Shown here: piece after piece, positions 29,161 to 37,233 of the stretch
Numbering within the stretch: position 1 is the first letter of the stretch
How the letters are laid out: each line of letters opens with the position of its first letter
Source: Rhizobium sp. NXC24
GTDB taxonomy: Bacteria > Pseudomonadota > Alphaproteobacteria > Rhizobiales > Rhizobiaceae
Assembly: GCF_002944315.1 (NCBI RefSeq)
Contig: NZ_CP024314.1
Coordinates: 1,178,001-1,242,000 of the forward strand
Reading direction: 5' to 3'
DNA length: 64,000 nucleotides
The notes under the pieces: generated by a model
Seen by the model: the letters and a program-made list of their open reading frames with translations, nothing else
Databases searched by the model: none
Told to the model about the DNA's origin: nothing
Translations under genes and position numbers: made by a program

Positions 29161-29355
29161 GACCTACCTCACTTGAAGCTTATTTCATGCTATGATCGCT
29201 CCGCTCAGCCTTCACAGGCGTCGCTACTTTCAGATAGCCTAATAACCCCCTAAAATCTAGTAAAATGGTTATTATTTCATCGTTCGATCCAAGGACATGA
29301 AGCAGGTCGCGCGGAACTGCACGGATCGAACCTCATCCGATTTAGAAATAACTAA

Positions 29356-29381
29356 TGAACCATGAGCATACTGGGAGCGTT
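29356..29381 (+). promoter_or_regulatory. Near-match general-stress promoter
   Basis: TGAAC-N17-CGTT: one mismatch to GGAAC, with the longer permitted spacing. It lies 23 bases before the ATG of the 61-residue gene at 29404. Confidence 0.4.
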
Positions 29382-29403
29382 TCTTGGCCAGGAGGAGTGT
29401 CCC

Positions 29404-29589
29404 ATGAAGAGTATGCAAAACCGACAAGTCAAAAGACCCGGCCCGCGCGAGCTGGATGTGGAACAACATTGCAAGAAACACGGCGTTGACGCAGCCGAAA
29501 CCAAGAAACTGGTCAAGCTGCTGGGCCGGCATGCTCCGCTGCACGAGCTACATGCCAACGCACCGCCGAAACAACCTCGGTGGCGCTAA
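29404..29589 (+). CDS. Small protein of unknown function
   Basis: 61 residues; ATG 29404 follows a strong GGAGGAG box at about seven bases. Basic, with two predicted helices (VEQHCKKHGVDAAETKKLVKLLGRH), a size and pattern seen in several rhizobial stress-linked small proteins. No family recognised. A near-match GSR promoter precedes it. Confidence 0.65.
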   Translation: MKSMQNRQVKRPGPRELDVEQHCKKHGVDAAETKKLVKLLGRHAPLHELHANAPPKQPRWR

Positions 29590-29745
29590 GGTTTCTGCCG
29601 GCGGCGTCCGGCTTCGCGTTTGAGACAGCCGCGCTACGTGCCCGCGGTCTCTATGCTGCATTCGGCGCTTGGCGTGACTGCTCGCCATTACGTCCGTCAG
29701 CGAGGAAGCAGATGCATTCACATCATCCGAGGCGTACAATTGTGC

Positions 29746-29970
29746 ATGGACAAGCAACTCGTAGAACAGCATCTAAAATTGGCAAAGCAGCACGTGGCTC
29801 AAGGCCGCAGACATATCACTCGGCAAAAGCAAATCATTTTCGAACTTATGCAAGGCCAACATGACACCTCGCAAGCGCGTCGGCTGCTATCGACCTTCGA
29901 GGAATTGCAACAGATGCATGTTGCCGAACGGAACCGGCTCCAAAAGGAGTTGGAGGCAATGAGGCCTTAG
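29746..29970 (+). CDS. Small helical protein of unknown function
   Basis: 74 residues from ATG 29746; the frame opens at 29620 but the earlier part is not protein-like. Almost wholly alpha-helical and charged (VEQHLKLAKQHVAQGRRHI, EELQQMHVAERNRLQKEL). No membrane segment or signal. Only a weak GAGG lies upstream. Function unknown. Confidence 0.55.
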   Translation: MDKQLVEQHLKLAKQHVAQGRRHITRQKQIIFELMQGQHDTSQARRLLSTFEELQQMHVAERNRLQKELEAMRP

Positions 29971-30224
29971 GCGCAGCCGGGAGGCGGAGCTCGGGACAGA
30001 CCGGAGATCGAGGCGGGCTGAGGCGCCATCTCCACCTTGCAAAGGCTTAGCCTACTACCCATTTAGAGCCGTGAGGGCTGCGAAGCCGTGTGTATCGCGC
30101 CAAATGCTTCGCCGGAACCACGGCAAGAGCATTCGTTCGCAGCCAACGCCGCTCATTTGCGTAATGGGCATTCCTGCTATTTCTTATCGATTACGCTGGC
30201 CAAACGGCCGGCGGAGGATTTCTA

Positions 30225-30377
30225 TTGAACAAACCGAACATCGTTGCCGCGCCCGCGGCGGTGAAGCCGCGCGAGCGCGATGTGGCCGTTAATCGGCCCG
30301 ACAAGAACTGGAAACCGTATCCCTGCCTTCTCACACGTCGAGAACTGCAGGAATTGATCGCCGATCAGCTCGGCTGA
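30225..30377 (+). CDS. Small protein with TTG start
   Basis: 50 residues. The TTG at 30225 is preceded by GGAGG seven bases upstream, a clear ribosome binding site. The product begins (M)[16 protein letters not shown] and ends in a helix [15 protein letters not shown]. It lies 41 bases before rpsU in the same direction. No family recognised. Confidence 0.6.
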   Translation: MNKPNIVAAPAAVKPRERDVAVNRPDKNWKPYPCLLTRRELQELIADQLG

Positions 30378-30418
30378 GCGGCAACCATTTAATCAACCGC
30401 ATCAACAAGGAGAACAGA

Positions 30419-30655
30419 ATGCAGGTTCTGGTCCGAGACAATAACGTCGAGCAGGCGCTTAGGGCGTTGAAAAGAAAGATGCAACGCGAAGGGCTGTTCC
30501 GGGAGATGAAGGAACGACGGGCTTACGAAAAGCCCTCTGAGCGCCGTATCCGTGAAAAGGCACAGGCGGTCAGCCGGTATCGCAAGGCCGCTCGCAAGAA
30601 GATGCAGCGAGAAGGTCTTCTTGCCGCATCCAAACGAAGATCATCGGCACGATAG
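30419..30655 (+). CDS. rpsU: Ribosomal protein bS21 (additional copy)
   Basis: 78 residues, [20 protein letters not shown] through the basic tail, as in rhizobial bS21, with ATG after AAGGAG. bS21 sits near the anti-Shine-Dalgarno region of the 30S subunit. Rhizobia often have several rpsU copies; one among stress-type genes may be a condition-specific variant. That role is inference. Confidence 0.92.
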   Translation: MQVLVRDNNVEQALRALKRKMQREGLFREMKERRAYEKPSERRIREKAQAVSRYRKAARKKMQREGLLAASKRRSSAR

Positions 30656-30725
30656 CACGATAGAGAAATACCCGCCCGGGCCGCCCTTCAATGCGGCGGC
30701 TCGCGGCTGAACGAACGGTTGAATG

Positions 30726-30920
30726 ATGGACAAATTGTATAGCGTGACCGTTTCCGAAGAACGGCTTGAAGATTGCCGCGATGTCATTGAGCCCGACTTG
30801 CAAGACCTGATCGAACGAACGATCGGCTCCGGCTTCTCGCCTGCGGAGGTGTTGATCGCAATCAGCGAATTGGCGGCCGAGGATTTCGCCGCGGCCACAA
30901 AGATCCCGAGCGTCCACTGA
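30726..30920 (+). CDS. Small acidic protein of unknown function
   Basis: 64 residues from the second of two adjacent ATGs (30723, 30726). Acidic and helical (LQDLIERTIGSGFSPAEVLI, ISELAAEDFAAATK). It follows rpsU by 70 bases. No convincing ribosome binding site and no family recognised, but the composition is protein-like. Confidence 0.5.
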   Translation: MDKLYSVTVSEERLEDCRDVIEPDLQDLIERTIGSGFSPAEVLIAISELAAEDFAAATKIPSVH

Positions 30921-30962
30921 CCGTCGGCCTGGGAATGCGGCGGCAGCAATAGATCGGAACAA

Positions 30963-31544
30963 TCAAGTCGCCCTTTGGCGTTCCGCCTTCCCAAATGCTT
31001 CACCTGACAGTGACGGTGGGATCAAGGATCTCTTTTCTCGCCCCAATTTCTTCTGCCACGGCGTCTGCGCAGGAGATTCCGTCAGCCGAGCAAGCAGGCT
31101 CTTCAACTCAGGCTCCTGCACTCTCGTGGCAGCTTCCGAAGGCGACAACCATTCTAAGGTACGCTCTTTGCGCTCCGGAAATTTGGCGCATACTTTCTTG
31201 ACTTGGAGACGATGAACTTCGACCATCGACGGCATAACATTTTCTGAATCGAAAACCTTTAGATATGTGTAGTAGCCAAAGGGCTTTTTCTCGGCCTTGC
31301 CTTTGACACCGGCCTCTTCCCAAGCCTCGCGCTCCGCCACCTTGTTCGGTTTCAAACCCTTGATCGGCCAACCCTTCGGGATGGTCCAACGATGAGTTTC
31401 GCGTGTGGTGATGAGGAGAACTTCGATAGTTCCGTCGGCGCCGGTGCGAGAACAGATCGCGCCGAACTGCTCGGCCATCTCGCCATTCATCATTGTTTCC
31501 GCATATGCTGCGAGGCGTGCAAGATGGGGTTCGTTCTGGTTCAT
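30963..31544 (-). CDS. Nudix hydrolase, diphosphoinositol-phosphatase-like subgroup
   Basis: 193 residues from ATG 31544. A Nudix box is present (REAWEEAG at its end), but the first Glu of GX5EX7REUXEEXGU is replaced by Leu in the KGLKPNK stretch. The W-T-I-P-K-G-W lead-in is typical of alphaproteobacterial members related to DIPP enzymes. The C-terminal tail is basic. Substrate unknown. A GSR-type promoter on this strand lies about 220 bases upstream. Confidence 0.82.
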   Translation of the reverse strand: MNQNEPHLARLAAYAETMMNGEMAEQFGAICSRTGADGTIEVLLITTRETHRWTIPKGWPIKGLKPNKVAEREAWEEAGVKGKAEKKPFGYYTYLKVFDSENVMPSMVEVHRLQVKKVCAKFPERKERTLEWLSPSEAATRVQEPELKSLLARLTESPAQTPWQKKLGREKRSLIPPSLSGEAFGKAERQRAT

Positions 31545-31762
31545 GGGTCCCGCCAAATTCCTAACTAAACGGGCGTTTGCATCTCTGAATCGGGCTTAAC
31601 GACTGGCCGCATCCCTGTGAAGTAGATGAAGAAGCCCATCGCGAGGCCAACGCTACAACCTGCCGTTGGCAGAGGCGAACAGTCACTAACGGCGGGCCTA
31701 CATGGCGGCCGCATACGGGATGCGACACCTTTAGCAAGGATGACCACCTCGCCGGGCATTCC

Positions 31763-31787
31763 AACTGCCGCTGAAAACATTTGTTCC
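31763..31787 (-). promoter_or_regulatory. General-stress (EcfG/RpoE2-type) promoter
   Basis: GGAAC-N17-GTT on the leftward strand. The next leftward gene is the Nudix hydrolase at 31544, giving a leader of roughly 210 bases; a short unrecognised gene in between is possible. Confidence 0.6.
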
Positions 31788-32148
31788 CGACAGCCATGTG
31801 CCATGCCAGCCGCGCAACCACGATCCGATCCAAATGCTCAGCGTAGGATCCCGTGACAAAGAGGGCAGCTGGCGAACGTCACATCCTTATTAGATCCCTT
31901 CGGTAGCATGGCATCCACATCGGCAAAGCTGCATCTAGCGAGCGCTTTTGCTGATCCCCATTATGGAGCCAAAATGATGCTCCAAATCGATGGCTTGTGG
32001 TCGTTGATGGGGATGCCCGCGACCGGCTGTTTCCAGGAAAGCTCACTTGCCGCATACAAGCTACGATAGCGGGGGGCTTTGTTGCGACCTTAGTCCGACC
32101 CCCCCCGGGACCAAGGTCTGACAGCGCCCCGACTGAAGCCTCAAAACA

Positions 32149-32173
32149 GGAACAGACAAGGTTTTCAGTTGTT
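32149..32173 (+). promoter_or_regulatory. General-stress promoter of DUF1236 gene
   Basis: GGAAC-N17-GTT, 53 bases before the ATG at 32227. Confidence 0.75.
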
Positions 32174-32226
32174 CTACCGAAAGCTCCGTTACCCGCGGAC
32201 AAGTAGGAAAGACAAAGGAGAATCTG

Positions 32227-32628
32227 ATGAAAACCAAAGTGTTCAGTGTAGCAGCCCTCTCCCTTGCATTAGCGAGCGGGTATGCTTTCGCGCAGTCGTC
32301 AACCGTTAACGGCGCAGCAGGCGGGGCAGTCACCGGTGCCATCGTGGGCGGTCCTGTAGGGGCTGCTGTCGGTGGTGTTGCAGGCGCTATTGTCGGCACC
32401 GCTATCGATCCGCCGCCACAGAGGGTGGTCACCTATGTGCAGGAGCAGCCGATGCCCGAGGACACGGTTGTCGTTAAGGAGAAGGTCGTAATTGGCCAGC
32501 CGCTGCCGAGAACCGTCAAAATAAGAACGATTCCGGAAAATCCGAAATACGCCTATGCGGTGGTCAACCACGAGCGTGTGATCGTTGAGCCTTCGTCGCG
32601 AAAAGTGATCCAAGTGCTTGACCGATGA
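32227..32628 (+). CDS. DUF1236 protein with glycine-zipper segment
   Basis: 133 residues. Signal peptide ending in YAFA, then a glycine-rich hydrophobic zipper (GGAVTGAIVGGPVGAAVGG) that could insert in a membrane, and a C-terminal DUF1236 domain (NPKYAYAVVNHERVIVEPSSRKVIQVL). Exported; function unknown. ATG follows AAAGGAG. A GSR-type promoter lies just upstream and a terminator just downstream. Confidence 0.85.
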   Translation: MKTKVFSVAALSLALASGYAFAQSSTVNGAAGGAVTGAIVGGPVGAAVGGVAGAIVGTAIDPPPQRVVTYVQEQPMPEDTVVVKEKVVIGQPLPRTVKIRTIPENPKYAYAVVNHERVIVEPSSRKVIQVLDR

Positions 32629-32637
32629 TCGACCAGT

Positions 32638-32657
32638 GGAGAGCCTAACGGCTCTCC
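32638..32657 (+). terminator. Hairpin after the first DUF1236 gene
   Basis: GGAGAGCC / GGCTCTCC arms with a TAAC loop, followed by a T-rich CATTATT. It starts nine bases after the stop codon. Confidence 0.7.
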
Positions 32658-32735
32658 CATTATTCCTCACCAGTAAAACGCAGAACCACGGCACCTCTGG
32701 CGCCGCGGCCGGCATGCGCCCGGAATGGAGAACGA

Positions 32736-32987
32736 ATGAAGACACTTCTTATCGCATGCGCGCTCGGATTGGGCGCCTTGACAACGATGGCAGTTCCGAC
32801 CCACGCCCGGCCGGTTGCGATCACCACCAACGATAGCTCAGGCTATTACGACGAGGGCTATCACTCCGGATCGACGTATCACGTCCGAGGCGATGTCCGC
32901 CACCATCATGTCCATTGCGTGAGCAGGACCGTGGAAACACATCATCATGGTCGGCTCATCATGAAGCAACAGCGCTTTTGCCGTTGA
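32736..32987 (+). CDS. Small exported His-rich protein
   Basis: 83 residues. Signal peptide ending near THARP, then a mature part with many His (RHHHVHC, THHHG) and two Cys. Metal binding is plausible from composition only. It lies 107 bases after the DUF1236 gene and 30 bases before the next gene, in the same direction. Confidence 0.65.
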   Translation: MKTLLIACALGLGALTTMAVPTHARPVAITTNDSSGYYDEGYHSGSTYHVRGDVRHHHVHCVSRTVETHHHGRLIMKQQRFCR

Positions 32988-33017
32988 TTGGCATCAGCGT
33001 ACCAGAAGGAATTCAAG

Positions 33018-33704
33018 ATGACTCGCAATCTGTTCTACATTCTCTTGGCGTCTGCCGCTCTTAGCCTCTCTCCAGTGGCTCATTCCGTTGCGACCGCTCA
33101 AGATTCACAGGATTCAACTGTCCTCCCGAAAACCGGCACCAAGAGCGGATCCGGTGAGACTCAAGGGGGAACTACGGAAAAAACGCCCGGCACAAAGTCG
33201 ATGACTAAGCAGAGCTCTGGGGAATCCGGATCGTCCGACACTCAGTCAACCGTCAAAACGCCGAAGACCGAGGCGACCCAGAAATCCGGGTCGGGCACCG
33301 ATACCCAGCAATCGACAACATCAGGCAAGACGCAGACGGAAACGGATCAGTCCAAGTCCTCCACTGATACAAGCGGCACGGCGAAGACTGGCAGCCAGAC
33401 GAACACCACTCAGGAAAATACCGCAAAGAGCTCAACCACCAATACCAACATCACCGTTGAGCAGCAAACGCAGGTGCGGCAGGTGATCAAGGAAGTGCAC
33501 ACCACGCCGGTACGCGAGTCGGAAATCAAGACCGTCTCCGTAGGTGTCAGCATTCCGCACTCGATCAGGCTTGAGCCGCTCCCGCCGCGAATCGTCAAGA
33601 TCATACCGCAATACAAGTCGTACCGGTTCTTCGTACTTGACGACGGTCGCATCGTAATCGTCGACCCCAATACGTTTACGATCGTCTATGTCCTTGAGGC
33701 CTGA
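33018..33704 (+). CDS. Exported DUF1236 protein with long Ser/Thr/Gln linker
   Basis: 228 residues from ATG 33018 (AAGGA seven bases upstream). Signal peptide, a low-complexity Ser/Thr/Gly/Lys/Gln region of about 110 residues, then a DUF1236 domain (KSYRFFVLDDGRIVIVDPNTFTIVYVLE) like that of the gene at 32227. Probably periplasmic or cell-envelope attached. Function unknown. Confidence 0.82.
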   Translation: MTRNLFYILLASAALSLSPVAHSVATAQDSQDSTVLPKTGTKSGSGETQGGTTEKTPGTKSMTKQSSGESGSSDTQSTVKTPKTEATQKSGSGTDTQQSTTSGKTQTETDQSKSSTDTSGTAKTGSQTNTTQENTAKSSTTNTNITVEQQTQVRQVIKEVHTTPVRESEIKTVSVGVSIPHSIRLEPLPPRIVKIIPQYKSYRFFVLDDGRIVIVDPNTFTIVYVLEA

Positions 33705-33720
33705 CACGGCCAACAACATC

Positions 33721-33761
33721 GAGAGTCATCGAATATGCCGCCGGCAAAAGCGATGACTCTC
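33721..33761 (+). terminator. Long stem-loop after the second DUF1236 gene
   Basis: Perfect 11-base arms GAGAGTCATCG (33721-33731) and CGATGACTCTC (33751-33761) with a 19-base loop. It begins 16 bases after the stop. No T-tract follows, so termination may need Rho or it may protect the mRNA end. Confidence 0.55.
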
Positions 33762-33822
33762 GCCACATCCCGACAATATTGCAAAGTTGACACAAAGCCT
33801 ACGGGCTTGCCGCAGTGGCATC

Positions 33823-33847
33823 GGAACCAGTCAGCCCATCGCGAGTT
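33823..33847 (+). promoter_or_regulatory. General-stress promoter of NRAMP-like gene
   Basis: GGAAC-N17-GTT, 69 bases before the ATG at 33917. Confidence 0.72.
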
Positions 33848-33916
33848 CGGCTTTCTGAAATGGAGAGCCGATGTGAAAATCGCAAAACACCAGCCTAGAT
33901 CGGTTTTGCCACTCCG

Positions 33917-35266
33917 ATGGACGGCAATTCCGGCGACATGCTCGCACGAGCGGTCGGACTGATGCAGCAGAAATCCCCCCAATATGTTCACGACAAAGAA
34001 AACTCTGGCCTGGGCGGCGCCTTGGGCCGGGGTCTCATTTCTGGAGCGGCCGACGACGACCCCTCTGCGATAGGTACCTATGCCAGCGCAGGCGCCCGTT
34101 TCGGGCCGGATATCCTGTGGACAGCGCCGGTCACCCTGCCGATGATGTTCACCATCGTCTATCTCTCATCGAAGCTCGGCCAAGTATCGGGTAGAGGTCT
34201 GTTCCAGGCGATCCACGACTTCTATCCCCGTTGGCTGCTCTGGATTGTCCTGACAGGCGTCGTCCTCGGCAATACGATAGAAGCCGCCGCAGACCTTGGC
34301 GGTATAGCCGCCTCGATCGGCCTCTTCGCGCCCTTGCCAGCGCCCCTCCTCGTGGCGATCGTTGCGGCAGTTATTTTCGCTCTGCAGATCTTTGGCTCCT
34401 ATACGCTGATCCGCAATATCTTTCGCTGGCTCGCGTTGACCTTGGCCGCCTATGTAGCGGCGGCCTTTATGGCAAAGCCCGATCTCCTGGCAACGCTGAA
34501 GGGCACTTTCATCATATCGCTCGAATTCAATAAGGAATTCCTCTCTATACTTGTCGCCATCATCGGCACCACGCTTTCCGCCTATCTTTATAGCTGGCAG
34601 TCCAACGAGGAAGTCGAAGAGAAAATAGCAAACGGGCAGACGACCTTGATCGAGCGGAAGGGCACCAGCTACCGCGAACTCAGGCGTTCTCGTCGCGACA
34701 TACTGATCGGCATGACGTTTTCCAACCTGATCATGTATTTCATCATTCTTTGCACCGGCGCAACGCTGCATGCCAATGGCCAAACCGACATCGAGACGGC
34801 TGCGCAGGCGGCGGAGGCGTTGAAGCCGATTGCCGGAGACGCGGCGGGTTATCTCTTTGCCGCCGGTGTCGTTTCCGTCGGCTTTCTCGCGGTGCCGGTA
34901 ATGACGACCGGTGCTGCTTACGATCTCGCCCAATCGTTCGGGTGGAAGGGTAGCCTGCACGCGAGCGCGCGTGAAGCACCGACATTCTACGTCATCATCG
35001 CCGTGGTGACGGCAATCGCCGTGGTGACGGCAATCGCCGTCGCGATGAATTTTCTCGGCTTCAATCCGATGAAGGCGCTGGTGTGGTCAGGCATCGTCCA
35101 GGGTTTCTCGACCCCACCCCTTCTGCTGCTCATCGTACTGATGACCAACAACAGGAGGATCATGGGCGACAAGGTCAATTCACGCGGATTGAACGTCATG
35201 GCCTACCTGACGATCGCTGCGATCTTCGCCGCGAGCATCGGGCTCGTGGTTAGCTGGTTTCTCTAA
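33917..35266 (+). CDS. NRAMP-family divalent metal transporter, atypical motifs
   Basis: 449 residues with about eleven membrane segments. The first-helix metal-binding motif, DPGN in classical NRAMPs, reads DDDPSAIG, and the sixth-helix MPH motif is not present as such (VPVMTTGAAYD). Substrate is therefore hard to predict; related NRAMP-like clades prefer Mg or other ions. The start is uncertain (ATG 33917, or ATG 33962). An 18-base tandem duplication lies inside one membrane helix near the C-terminus. Confidence 0.82.
   Translation: MDGNSGDMLARAVGLMQQKSPQYVHDKENSGLGGALGRGLISGAADDDPSAIGTYASAGARFGPDILWTAPVTLPMMFTIVYLSSKLGQVSGRGLFQAIHDFYPRWLLWIVLTGVVLGNTIEAAADLGGIAASIGLFAPLPAPLLVAIVAAVIFALQIFGSYTLIRNIFRWLALTLAAYVAAAFMAKPDLLATLKGTFIISLEFNKEFLSILVAIIGTTLSAYLYSWQSNEEVEEKIANGQTTLIERKGTSYRELRRSRRDILIGMTFSNLIMYFIILCTGATLHANGQTDIETAAQAAEALKPIAGDAAGYLFAAGVVSVGFLAVPVMTTGAAYDLAQSFGWKGSLHASAREAPTFYVIIAVVTAIAVVTAIAVAMNFLGFNPMKALVWSGIVQGFSTPPLLLLIVLMTNNRRIMGDKVNSRGLNVMAYLTIAAIFAASIGLVVSWFL
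34999..35034 (+). repeat. 18-base perfect tandem duplication inside NRAMP-like gene
   Basis: Two identical 18-base units in frame, encoding A-V-V-T-A-I twice within a hydrophobic helix, followed by the first six bases of a third unit. It lengthens the helix by six residues. Confidence 0.9.
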
Positions 35267-35269
35267 ACA

Positions 35270-35294
35270 GGAACATTCGAAACTCCGCGATGTT
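35270..35294 (+). promoter_or_regulatory. Orphan general-stress promoter
   Basis: GGAAC-N17-GTT on the rightward strand, starting four bases after the NRAMP-like gene ends. The only candidate rightward product is the 30-residue frame at 35338. Confidence 0.6.
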
Positions 35295-35337
35295 CGGGCT
35301 TGAACCCTGTTCGGCAGCAAATCGAGGGATAACCGCA

Positions 35338-35430
35338 ATGTCATCTTGGGAGCAAGGAAAATACCGGCCCTCGACCAGTCGCAATGAGGGCCGGGCACTC
35401 CGCTTCCGTCAGCCCGCATTGGGGCTGTAG
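35338..35430 (+). CDS. Candidate 30-residue protein or small RNA region
   Basis: ATG 35338 with GAGGGA about nine bases upstream, encoding a basic 30-residue peptide with no recognised family. Its 3' end overlaps the end of the leftward methyltransferase gene. The exact GSR promoter 44 bases upstream argues that the stretch is transcribed; whether it is translated is open. Confidence 0.3.
   Translation: MSSWEQGKYRPSTSRNEGRALRFRQPALGL
35364..35394 (-). terminator. Terminator of the leftward glycoside cluster
   Basis: Perfect 9-base arms CCGGCCCTC / GAGGGCCGG with a 13-base loop. On the leftward strand it is followed by TATTTTCC, starting 15 bases after the methyltransferase stop. Confidence 0.7.
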
Positions 35431-36185
35431 ATGAAAGGAGGGCTTTCGACGGCGTCGTCACGCTCGCCGCATCGAAGCAGATAGACCTCAGGCTCGGGAT
35501 TTTGAAGTATCGCAAAACCCGAGCTTCGAAGCAGCGCTTCCGTCGCTGCCTTGTTCGGTATGAACCAGTTTGTCGGATCGCCCGCATAGCGGTTCTCGAT
35601 GAAAAACAGCTTCGGATAATCGGGCCGGTCGAAGATGCCGCGCTCGGAAAAATCGTAGTCGCTCTCCAGCGTCGAAATCGTCTCAGCGCCGCGCTGCATG
35701 CACTGGAATAGCATGAGATCGCGGACGACGTGCTCCCGAAGCAAGTCCAAAGCAAGAAGGGGATGGCGGAGATGATAAAGGACGCCCATGAAAATCACGA
35801 GATCGAATTTTTCCTTGATCCCCGCGACGTCATAGACCGACATCTGGCGAAATTCGATATCAACGCCCGTCCGGGCGGCCACAAACTCCGCCTGTCGGAG
35901 ATAACGCGGATCGGTATCGATCGCGACCACGCGGTCGGCGTTACGCCGTTTCATCTCCAGTGAATAAAAGCCTGCATTGCAGCCGATATCCAGAACGCTA
36001 CAGCCCTTGAGATCTGCGGGCACCACGTCCTTAAAATGTCGCCACTTGAAGCTTGGATAGTCGCCGAGAAAATGGTCAGGCGCGGTTTCGATCCCTTCGA
36101 TCCGAAGGTTGTGAAACCAGGGGCCGAGTTCTGCGATCCGTCGGCGCAAATCTTGCCGCTCTTCCGCGTCGATGGCCATCATCAT
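35409..36185 (-). CDS. Class I methyltransferase, Rta_06860 family (TIGR04290-like)
   Basis: 258 residues from ATG 36185, which overlaps the preceding stop (ATGA). SAM loop LDIGCNAGFYSLEMKRR, acidic VVAIDTDPRYL, and VIFMGVLYHLRHPL. This resembles a methyltransferase family found in conserved neighbourhoods with sugar epimerases and CgeB-like glycosyltransferases, as here. It is the last gene of the leftward cluster. Likely substrate is the glycoside or sugar made by the cluster; this is inference. Confidence 0.8.
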   Translation of the reverse strand: MMMAIDAEERQDLRRRIAELGPWFHNLRIEGIETAPDHFLGDYPSFKWRHFKDVVPADLKGCSVLDIGCNAGFYSLEMKRRNADRVVAIDTDPRYLRQAEFVAARTGVDIEFRQMSVYDVAGIKEKFDLVIFMGVLYHLRHPLLALDLLREHVVRDLMLFQCMQRGAETISTLESDYDFSERGIFDRPDYPKLFFIENRYAGDPTNWFIPNKAATEALLRSSGFAILQNPEPEVYLLRCGERDDAVESPPFIYSPNAG

Positions 36186-37213
36186 GCTCCGAGCGGCAAT
36201 TCCGTTGAACTTTTGATCGGTATGCGCCGACGATTTGCGCGCTCGACGACCGGCTTTTCGGCAAGTGTCTGGCTGAACCATGCGATCGTGCGCGCCAGCC
36301 CATCAGCGAGAGCAACCTTCGGCTCCCAATGCAGCAACTGCTTCGCCCGCGAAATATCCGGACGGCGCCGCTGTGGATCGTCCGGGGGCAGCGGCTTATG
36401 AATGATCGTCGAACGCGTCGGCACCATCTGCAGAACCATTTCCGCAAGTTCGGCGATTGTGAATTCGCCGGGATTGCCGAGATTGACCGGCAAGCCGGCA
36501 TTCGGTTGGACATTCATCAGCCGTATCAGCCCGTCGAAGAGATCGGAGACATAGCAGAAAGACCGCGTCTGCGCCCCATCCCCATAGATGGTCAAAGGCT
36601 CGTTGCGCAGCGCTTGTACGATGAGATTGGAAACGATGCGTCCGTCATTGGGCTGCATGCGCGGGCCGTAAGTGTTGAAGATGCGGACGACGCGCGCATC
36701 CACCTGGCCCGTGCGAAGGCTGTCGAAGCAAAGTGTCTCGGCTGCCCGCTTGCCTTCGTCGTAGCAGGCACGGGGTCCGATGCAATTGACATGGCCCCAG
36801 TAGTCCTCCCGTTGCGGATGCTCTTCCGGGTCGCCGTAAACCTCGCTCGTGGACGCCTGCAGGAACGACGCGCCGTGACGCGCTGCAAGCCGCAGCAGAT
36901 TGCCGGTGCCGGTAACGCTCGTCATCATGGTGTGGATCGGGTCCGCCTGGTAAAACGGCGGAGATGCCGGGCAAGCCAGGTTATAGATCTGATCGAGCGG
37001 CTCGCGGATATCCAGCGCATCGCAGATATCCTGCTCGATGACAGTGAAATCCGGATGGTTCTGCAGCGGCCGGATATTGTCGGGCGAACTCGTCAGATAG
37101 CTATCGACGCAGATCACCTTGTTGCCGCCGGCAAGCAGGGCATCGCAAAGATGCGAGCCGACAAATCCCGCACCACCGGCAACGAGAATGTTTTTTCTGG
37201 TCCCATGCCGCAT
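36182..37213 (-). CDS. NAD-dependent sugar epimerase/decarboxylase, UDP-glucuronate decarboxylase-like
   Basis: 343 residues from ATG 37213 (GGAG eight bases upstream). Extended short-chain dehydrogenase: AGGAGFVGSHLCDALL, ASTSEVYGDPEEHPQ, catalytic Y-x3-K in CYDEGKRAAETL, and RIFNTYGPRM. The pattern matches UXS enzymes that make UDP-xylose, although a related epimerase role is possible. It supplies an activated sugar to the neighbouring transferases. Confidence 0.82.
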   Translation of the reverse strand: MRHGTRKNILVAGGAGFVGSHLCDALLAGGNKVICVDSYLTSSPDNIRPLQNHPDFTVIEQDICDALDIREPLDQIYNLACPASPPFYQADPIHTMMTSVTGTGNLLRLAARHGASFLQASTSEVYGDPEEHPQREDYWGHVNCIGPRACYDEGKRAAETLCFDSLRTGQVDARVVRIFNTYGPRMQPNDGRIVSNLIVQALRNEPLTIYGDGAQTRSFCYVSDLFDGLIRLMNVQPNAGLPVNLGNPGEFTIAELAEMVLQMVPTRSTIIHKPLPPDDPQRRRPDISRAKQLLHWEPKVALADGLARTIAWFSQTLAEKPVVERANRRRIPIKSSTELPLGA

Positions 37214-37233
37214 CCGATTTCTCCTTTGTACTG

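Larger units (their letters stand above)
31545..32226. other. Divergent intergenic region with two stress promoters
   Basis: About 680 bases between the leftward Nudix gene and the rightward DUF1236 gene. It holds GSR-type promoters at 31763-31787 (leftward) and 32149-32173 (rightward). A leftward frame at 31565-31804 could encode a small membrane peptide but lacks support. Confidence 0.5.

Noticed and set aside
30114..30137. GGAAC-N15-CGTT before the small gene at 30225
   Set aside because: Spacing is one base shorter than the accepted range for EcfG promoters.
30419..30655. Internal repeat MQREGL in bS21 as an unusual duplication
   Set aside because: A similar basic C-terminal repeat is normal for rhizobial bS21.
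31565..31804. Leftward 79-residue frame with a hydrophobic stretch
   Set aside because: No ribosome binding site and no recognisable family; the stress promoter lies inside it. Possibly only leader of the Nudix gene.
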